A stretch of DNA of 12,404 bases, from contig JANBPT010001211.1 of assembly GCA_027575765.1 (NCBI GenBank), positions 1 to 12,404 of the forward strand, read 5' to 3'. The translations under genes and the position numbers were made by a program. Positions within the stretch are counted from its first letter, which is position 1; every line of letters begins with the position of its first letter. The DNA comes from Tieghemiomyces parasiticus. Lineage: Eukaryota; Kickxellomycota; Dimargaritomycetes; Dimargaritales; Dimargaritaceae. Of this stretch, positions 8,201-12,404 are shown in pieces. Under the pieces are notes generated by a model. It was not told where the DNA came from, searched no databases, and saw only the letters and a program-made list of their open reading frames with translations.

Positions 8201-9156
8201 CCGTTCATGGACGAGCTGTGCCTAAGTTAACGACATAAATCTACCAGACCGCCCTGCCACGTTTGACGCCCTTCTGTCGTGCGCATAGGGTTCAGGTGAA
8301 TCCTACACAGGCCATCTAACGGGCACCTACCCTCATCTTGATCACAAATTGACTTAACAGGTCACGGGCTCCACTGTCCTGAATCCTATGTTATCCAGCG
8401 ATGTACCATCTGCGGCAATCAGCCCACCCTGGAAAACCTGATGGACCGAGAAGAATGGCTGGGGGTCTTGAACATGCTTAGGTCAAAAAGATGGGCTAAT
8501 ACCACCGCTGGTAAGTTTGGACTGGGCGGCCAGCAGTTGCCGGTGAGCCAAAGGGGCGATACCAGATGCGATCGTGTTCGAACTGCATCATGCAGATATA
8601 CGCTGCTCCTGACGCTCGTGCCACGTGTAGTCGACTAATGAATGACTTCATTGCACCGCCAATATGCATTCCCTCTATGACGCACCATACCGCCCGGCCG
8701 GTTGAACATTATATTCTCGCCAACCTACCTCGCGTGAGTGATTCAGAGGAATGGCTACGATGGGCGCGTATAATCTGGCGAGGCGTGTCTCGTTTTACCC
8801 TATCTACTCACCATCTTCAGCTTGACGCCGCAAATACTTTGTTGCACGCGTTGGCGACGAACCTGACCCCCGGTGCTCCTGCTCTGCAGCATGAGGCGCT
8901 GGCAGTTGCGGGCAAGCTCGACACTGCCTTGCGTGCCGTGCTCCCGTGCGAATCACCGCTGCACGCAGCCCACGCCTACTTGACGATGCGGCTCATGCTG
9001 TCCGGTAGCCAGTCTCTGGATGACTCGCGGGTGGAATTAATCCGGCAATCCCTACCACGCTTTGAAGTCATCTACGGGCTCAATAGTCGGCCCTGTCGCG
9101 AGGCGAACGAGGCACTGATGGAGTATCGCATGCTTGGTATATCGCTAGGCCGATGA
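5240..9156 (+). CDS. SMYD-family SET/MYND protein-lysine methyltransferase, 11 exons
   Basis: Predicted SAM-dependent protein-lysine methyltransferase; the substrate cannot be told from sequence. Coding exons: 5240-5650, 5861-6041, 6221-6360, 6514-6645, 6801-6828, 7085-7209, 7409-7579, 7774-7881, 8053-8158, 8361-8510, 8747-9156. All joins are GT-AG and phase-compatible, giving 653 aa. The N-lobe SET motif RGLYARR is at 187-193. The MYND zinc finger (220-258) has all eight ligands: C220, C223, C233, C236, C242, C246, H254, C258. The core SET has NHSCEPN at 367-373 and the catalytic-region tyrosine in LTICY (Y401). Post-SET CxCxxC is at 423-428 and pairs with C370. A helical C-terminal domain fills about 468-653. 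This SET-MYND-SET-postSET order is that of SMYD1-3; yeast Set5/Set6 are relatives. Exon 1 has no recognisable homology, so the start is uncertain: ATG 5507, in frame and with A at -3, would give 564 aa. The exon 10-11 join rests on phase and intron length. Confidence 0.88.
5651..8746 (+). other. Ten introns of the SMYD-like gene
   Basis: Introns: 5651-5860, 6042-6220, 6361-6513, 6646-6800, 6829-7084, 7210-7408, 7580-7773, 7882-8052, 8159-8360, 8511-8746. Lengths run from 153 to 256 nt, long and uniform for a fungus. Donors are GTAAGN except GTATGT at 6361. Acceptors are CAG or TAG, often after a pyrimidine run (clearest before 7774). A CTAAT branch-like site lies at about 8635 in the last intron. 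Exon 5 is only 28 nt, but the phase-1 joins on both sides make it hard to avoid. Confidence 0.78.
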
Positions 9157-9370
9157 ACGCGAACGTACCTCGGCGTGAGTCTAACAGAAGGCCCACGGAC
9201 TGAAACCGAAGGGCCCGCCGCGCGAGAGGCCTCTTGACCCAAGGCCGTAGCCTTCCCTATCAGGGAGGAGGAGCGGAAACCAAGTCCCCTCCCCACTACA
9301 CTAAACGATTTCTCGTTATGCGCAAACGCACGTATTGCAAGCGTATGAACTGTCTAGTCGTTAAGTGTGT

Positions 9371-9376
9371 AATAAA
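9371..9376 (+). promoter_or_regulatory. Polyadenylation-like AATAAA downstream of SMYD-like gene
   Basis: AATAAA lies about 215 nt past the TGA stop at 9154-9156, a plausible 3' UTR length. Fungal poly(A) signals are loose, so this is suggestive only. Confidence 0.4.
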
Positions 9377-9868
9377 TTCATCTTTCAGCTTAGTTCACTC
9401 GTCATTTGACACCCCCGTGATCTTCACTGCCCATGCGCCCTCTCCCCCCCCCGGGCGGCGCACCCCGTCATAAGGCCAAACTACAGACTGAAATTCAGCA
9501 TTGCTGTTCGCGTAAGTGTGGTGATTGTCAGGACGTGGCCTAGATCACCTAAGCGACACGAACCTCACCGGGCCAAACAGCAACTGTCAGGTAGGAGTTG
9601 GTGAGTCTAACGCGTGGTTGGGATGCCAACTACCAGTGGGTGGCCAACCAGGTACGAGGTACGGGTGGCGTTAACTGTGGGTGGTAAAAGCAGCAGGGTA
9701 TGCATTAGTTCGTCCTATACCTTGGAAACGTTGTGCATGGACAGTGACGAAGCGGAGGATCGTCAAAAGTAACACTGGTAGATCGGCGACGCGTCGGTAA
9801 ACCATACCAGCAACCACGGTACCTACCCTTTACTTTGCCTTGGACTATACTTCCCCATAGCCTATTAT

Positions 9869-9874
9869 TTTATT
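9869..9874 (-). promoter_or_regulatory. Possible polyadenylation signal downstream of LYS9
   Basis: AATAAA on the minus strand, about 370 nt past the LYS9 stop. This is far for a fungal 3' UTR, and the true site may be nearer. Confidence 0.25.
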
Positions 9875-9975
9875 GGCCAGAGTATCCCGCTTTCCATACC
9901 AAGGTACGCCAGCGGGGGGCGACGGGTATCGGAAGTATTCTCACATGAACGGAAAACTCTCCCTAGAACTCCTCT

Positions 9976-10001
9976 CCTTTATAAAGGGGGCGGGGGGGGG
10001 G
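9976..10001. promoter_or_regulatory. Palindromic TATA element joined to G-run / GC box
   Basis: CCTTTATAAAGG (9976-9987) is a perfect 12-bp palindrome holding TATAAA on both strands. It runs directly into G5-C-G10 (9986-10001). Read on the minus strand the order is GC box then TATA, as in a promoter firing toward the SMYD gene 3' end. The G-run could also form a G-quadruplex. No clear transcript unit lies downstream. Confidence 0.35.
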
Positions 10002-10244
10002 AAAGGTGGAATCAGGCCATTACCACGGTAAAGTGTGCTACTGCAGCACACCCCAGCTGGATTAAGCAAACCCATCGGCCATTAAACCACCAAAAAAAAC
10101 CCTCGCTTCACAATTTTGTGTACTAGGCTTGGCAAGTTTAATTACTTTGGTAGTAAAAAGCGAGAGATGATGATAAAGGCAACGGAAATCAACATTTTCA
10201 AAGAGGGTGGGACCCCCACCAACTATGATGACTCGGGATAATGC

Positions 10245-12063
10245 TTAGATAGTTTCCTCGATCACGTTGATACCTTCCTTTTCAAGCAGCTCCATGATGG
10301 GGTCGTTAATGACAGGGTCCATGGGGGCAATGACACCAGTCTGGGTGATCTTACCGTCCAGGATGAGCTGGGTAGCAATACCACAGGGCACACCGACGGT
10401 CTTGGCCATGGCCATGACGCCATTGGGCTCGCCATACTCGAGCAGGGTGGAGGTACGAGTCTGCTTGGATCCATCCTTGAGCTCCACCTCGAACCGGTGC
10501 TGCAGGAGGATCATGTCGCGCTCGTCCTGGCCATACATCATCTTGTCTTCGAGGGCAGCGCAGAGCACGTCAAGGTAGGTGCCACGCTTAGCAATAGGCT
10601 GATCAGAGAAGAGGCCAAGCCACTTCATGCCGTTGACAATACGAGTCTTTTCGGACTCATCGTCGATGGCGAACCGGTCGCTGACGGCCTTCTCAAGCGC
10701 CTCAGCGTTCTCGATGGTTGCAGTGTCCTCAACCCCGGCCAGACGGGCCAGCAGGTGCTTCCACGGGAGATCGGGGGCGTCGGCAGTCAAAAAGGCCTGT
10801 TCGGAATCGTCCAGGAAACCCAGGTCGACGAGAGCCTTGACGAACTCGCAGAATCCTTCGTAGCGCAGACTGCCGCGGAGGACTGTGTGGGCGTCAGGCA
10901 TGTCGTAGCGTTCGCGGTAGCCCGTCGAGTCTCGGTTGGCGTAGCCGACAAGGGCGAACGCCGGGTAGACGTGAATGCGCTTGGCGGAGTCCATTAGGTC
11001 TTTGCCGGACACCTCGATGATCTTGTCGTTCTCAATGAACCGGGCAGTGTTACGGAGGGCCAGCAGGACGCCACGGGAGGACCAGCTGAACTTGTAGCCC
11101 AGAGGGTTGTTTGAGCATTCCGGGGCCGGGAGGCCGCCGCAGTAGGAGAGGAAGGAGGTGACCTTGCCGCCCTCAGCCTGCACCTCGCGGATGGTCTTGA
11201 TGGCGTACAAGTGGTCGATACCGGGGTCCAGACCAATCTCGTTCATCACAATCACACCAGCCTCCTTAGCTGCCGCGTCGTGTTCCAGCATCGCCGGGGA
11301 GATGTAACTGGTGGTCACCACGTGCTTCTTGTGCTTGACCGCCGACTTGATCACCTTGGCGTGCTGCGTGTACGGGATCAAGCTGATAGCCAGGTCGTGC
11401 GCAGCGATCAGTTTGTCCAGAGCCTCCTCGCTGTCGGTGTTAAGGGTCACGGCCTTGGAACCCGGGAAGCGGTCGGCCAGGGCCTGTGCGTTTTCCAGGC
11501 GGCGGCTGGCTGAAGAGTTGGGAAAGTGGGTGGATGTGGAAGAGGGTAGCGGTAGGTTAATTAAGTGCAACGGACATGGAGCACACACGGCGCTGATGAG
11601 TAAGAGACCAGGGGCCAATTCAGCCGCTATAAGGGTGGAGAGAAGTGGCACTAACCAATGGTGAGCTCATTCTCCGGGCGGCGGGAGAGGTACTCGGCGC
11701 AAGGGCCGGCGACGAAGCCAGAGCCAAGCAGGAGGATACGACTGGTGGAGGGGGGGGTTGGGCATGAGATATTAGAGAATACAATAGCTAGCCACGATTC
11801 GCCCTTGAAAAGTTATGGTAGTGTATTCAAGTAGCAGTCACGGTGAAGGTCGGCCCCTAACCCAGGGCCTGTCGTTGCCAGCTCCCACCCCTCAGGTCTT
11901 AGCCAAGCTAACAGCGTAGGTAGAGAGGCCACGACATCGGCTCCCGATTGAAGCGCCGTTCTAGAGGCACTGCCCCTCGTGTGGTCTATGGCGCATTGCA
12001 GGTCAGGGTGGGTGGGATATGTAAAGGGCTGTAGTCATGACTGGCAACTGAGACTTACGGCAT
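10245..12063 (-). CDS. LYS9: Saccharopine dehydrogenase (NADP+, L-glutamate-forming)
   Basis: Joins alpha-aminoadipate semialdehyde to glutamate to make saccharopine (EC 1.5.1.10), the penultimate step of the fungal alpha-aminoadipate lysine pathway; expected to be cytosolic. Coding exons on the minus strand: 12063-12059, 11741-11656, 11509-10245, giving 451 aa, close to the roughly 446 aa of yeast Lys9. The N-terminal Rossmann fold has GSGFV at 8-12 and ASRR at 31-34, where NADP(H) phosphate binding is expected. Conserved blocks follow: SLIPYT (73-78), TSYISP (97-102), NEIGLDPGIDHL (120-131), SYCGGLPAPE (152-161), and NPLGYKFSWSSRG (165-177). The protein ends in EETI, with no peroxisomal tail. 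Exon 1 supplies only ATG CC; splicing at phase 2 gives MPRILLLGSGF, matching the family start. Donors are GTAAGT and GTTAGT, acceptors CAG. It is not fused to another lysine enzyme here. Confidence 0.96.
11742..12058 (-). other. First intron of LYS9 (317 nt)
   Basis: GTAAGT donor five bases after the start of the ATG. The acceptor CCAG follows a strong C-rich pyrimidine tract, and a CTAAT branch-like site lies about 30 nt upstream of it (11775-11771). It is the longest intron in the window. An intron right after the start codon is often a site of transcriptional enhancement in eukaryotes; here that is only a possibility. Confidence 0.8.
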
Positions 12064-12404
12064 AGCGAAGGATGGCGTGACTGATGGGGCGAGATGGGAC
12101 ACTGAAGACTCCGATCAACGCGGAGGGTGGGCTTCGTAAGGAGGGGGATATACTACACAGCGGGGTTTCAAGAATAGTTGACGGCAGAAAGTGAGAGTTG
12201 AACAGCAGCCGAAAGGGGACGGCAATCGGTTGGGGAGGCCAGCTCAATTTATATACGACCCGTGGACGCCAGGCACCTGGGACTGCTGGTTCGCACCGCC
12301 TCCTCTCCCGCACACTGACCCAGGCTCCCGTGTGTCCCACCTGAATCACCCCGCGTCAGGCAAGCCCCGTTGTGCTCCACATTCGCCCCTGACTGGTGGA
12401 GGAC
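12064..12404 (-). promoter_or_regulatory. LYS9 upstream region
   Basis: This is the expected promoter and 5' UTR of LYS9. It has a TATA box (separate entry) but no clear Gcn4 (TGASTCA) or Lys14-type site by eye. The 104-codon minus-strand open frame over 12349-12035 covers it and runs through the LYS9 start and donor in another frame, so I do not treat it as a gene. Confidence 0.6.
12248..12255 (-). promoter_or_regulatory. TATA box of LYS9
   Basis: TATATAAA on the minus strand, about 185 nt upstream of the LYS9 ATG, in otherwise GC-rich DNA. It allows a 5' UTR of roughly 120-150 nt. Confidence 0.6.

Larger units (their letters stand above)
9157..10244. other. Convergent intergenic region between SMYD-like gene and LYS9
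   Basis: This stretch must hold the 3' UTRs of both genes. It has a polyadenylation-like AATAAA on + at 9371-9376, one on - at 9874-9869, a TATA/GC-rich element at 9976-10001, and a frame without stop or Met from 9782 to 10135 (+). A 36-codon ATG frame starts at 9433 and a 49-codon one at 9623, both on +. No recognisable protein is encoded, and I cannot decide whether a small spliced gene exists here. Confidence 0.6.

Noticed and set aside
8566..8746. Start of the C-terminal SMYD frame at ATG 8566 (no intron)
   Set aside because: Exon 10 ends in phase 1, and an acceptor before 8566 would be phase 0. CAG at 8746 gives phase 1, and the skipped 60 codons do not look like a SMYD C-terminal domain.
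9826..9858. Minus-strand mini-exon starting MGKYSPRQSK
   Set aside because: The only phase-compatible next exon needs an intron of about 49 nt, far below the local range, and no domain is recognisable.
10245..11651. 468-codon unspliced LYS9 frame starting at Met 11651
   Set aside because: Its first 47 codons read through a GTTAGT...CAG intron and lack family similarity. Splicing restores the Rossmann GSGFV motif and the known N-terminus.
10267..11664. Plus-strand frames opposite LYS9 (up to 166 codons)
   Set aside because: Mirror frames of a strongly conserved gene.
12035..12349. 104-codon minus-strand frame upstream of LYS9
   Set aside because: It covers the TATA box, expected 5' UTR and LYS9 first exon in another frame. 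Composition is non-protein-like.
1..12404. CRISPR array, phage or bacterial operon features
   Set aside because: No regularly spaced repeats, no Shine-Dalgarno-led gene strings. All clear genes are eukaryotic.

Overview
The window is nuclear DNA of a fungus, probably an early-diverging ('zygomycete'-type) one. The evidence is an intron-containing saccharopine dehydrogenase (LYS9, from the fungal alpha-aminoadipate route to lysine), an intron-rich SET/MYND protein methyltransferase gene, eukaryotic tRNA genes with pol III T-run terminators, and GTAAGT-type introns. The lineage is an inference; no marker here fixes it more closely. The CAG-anticodon tRNA has leucine identity, so there is no sign of the CTG-Ser code.

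The window has two halves with very different composition. Positions 1-5100 are AT-rich and almost free of CpG: by eye there is none from 1294 to 2917 and none from 3874 to 4937. This half has no intact protein gene. It is a mosaic of diverged dispersed repeats (four families seen here, in two or three copies each) and decayed reading frames, with three apparently intact tRNA genes: Leu(CAG) on +, Arg(CCG) on -, and Gln(TTG) on +. From about 5185, right after the tRNA-Gln terminator, the DNA becomes CpG-rich and gene-bearing.

Positions 5240-9156 (+) carry a multi-exon SMYD-family lysine methyltransferase. I rebuilt it as 11 coding exons by joining phase-compatible splice sites around conserved SET and MYND motifs. 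The body from exon 2 onward is secure; the N-terminal exon is less so. Positions 10245-12063 (-) carry LYS9 in three coding exons (451 aa), the first holding only five coding bases. The two genes converge on a 1.1-kb intergenic stretch with polyadenylation-like signals, a palindromic TATA/GC-box element and long open frames of doubtful status. Upstream of LYS9 lies a TATA box and a region without a recognisable gene.

The genes do not form a pathway: one makes lysine, the other is expected to methylate lysine side chains in proteins. The most interesting signal is the CpG-depleted repeat block ending at a tRNA gene, with repeat copies whose differences (TGA/TAA/CAA at one codon position) look like repeated decay of one ancestral CGA.
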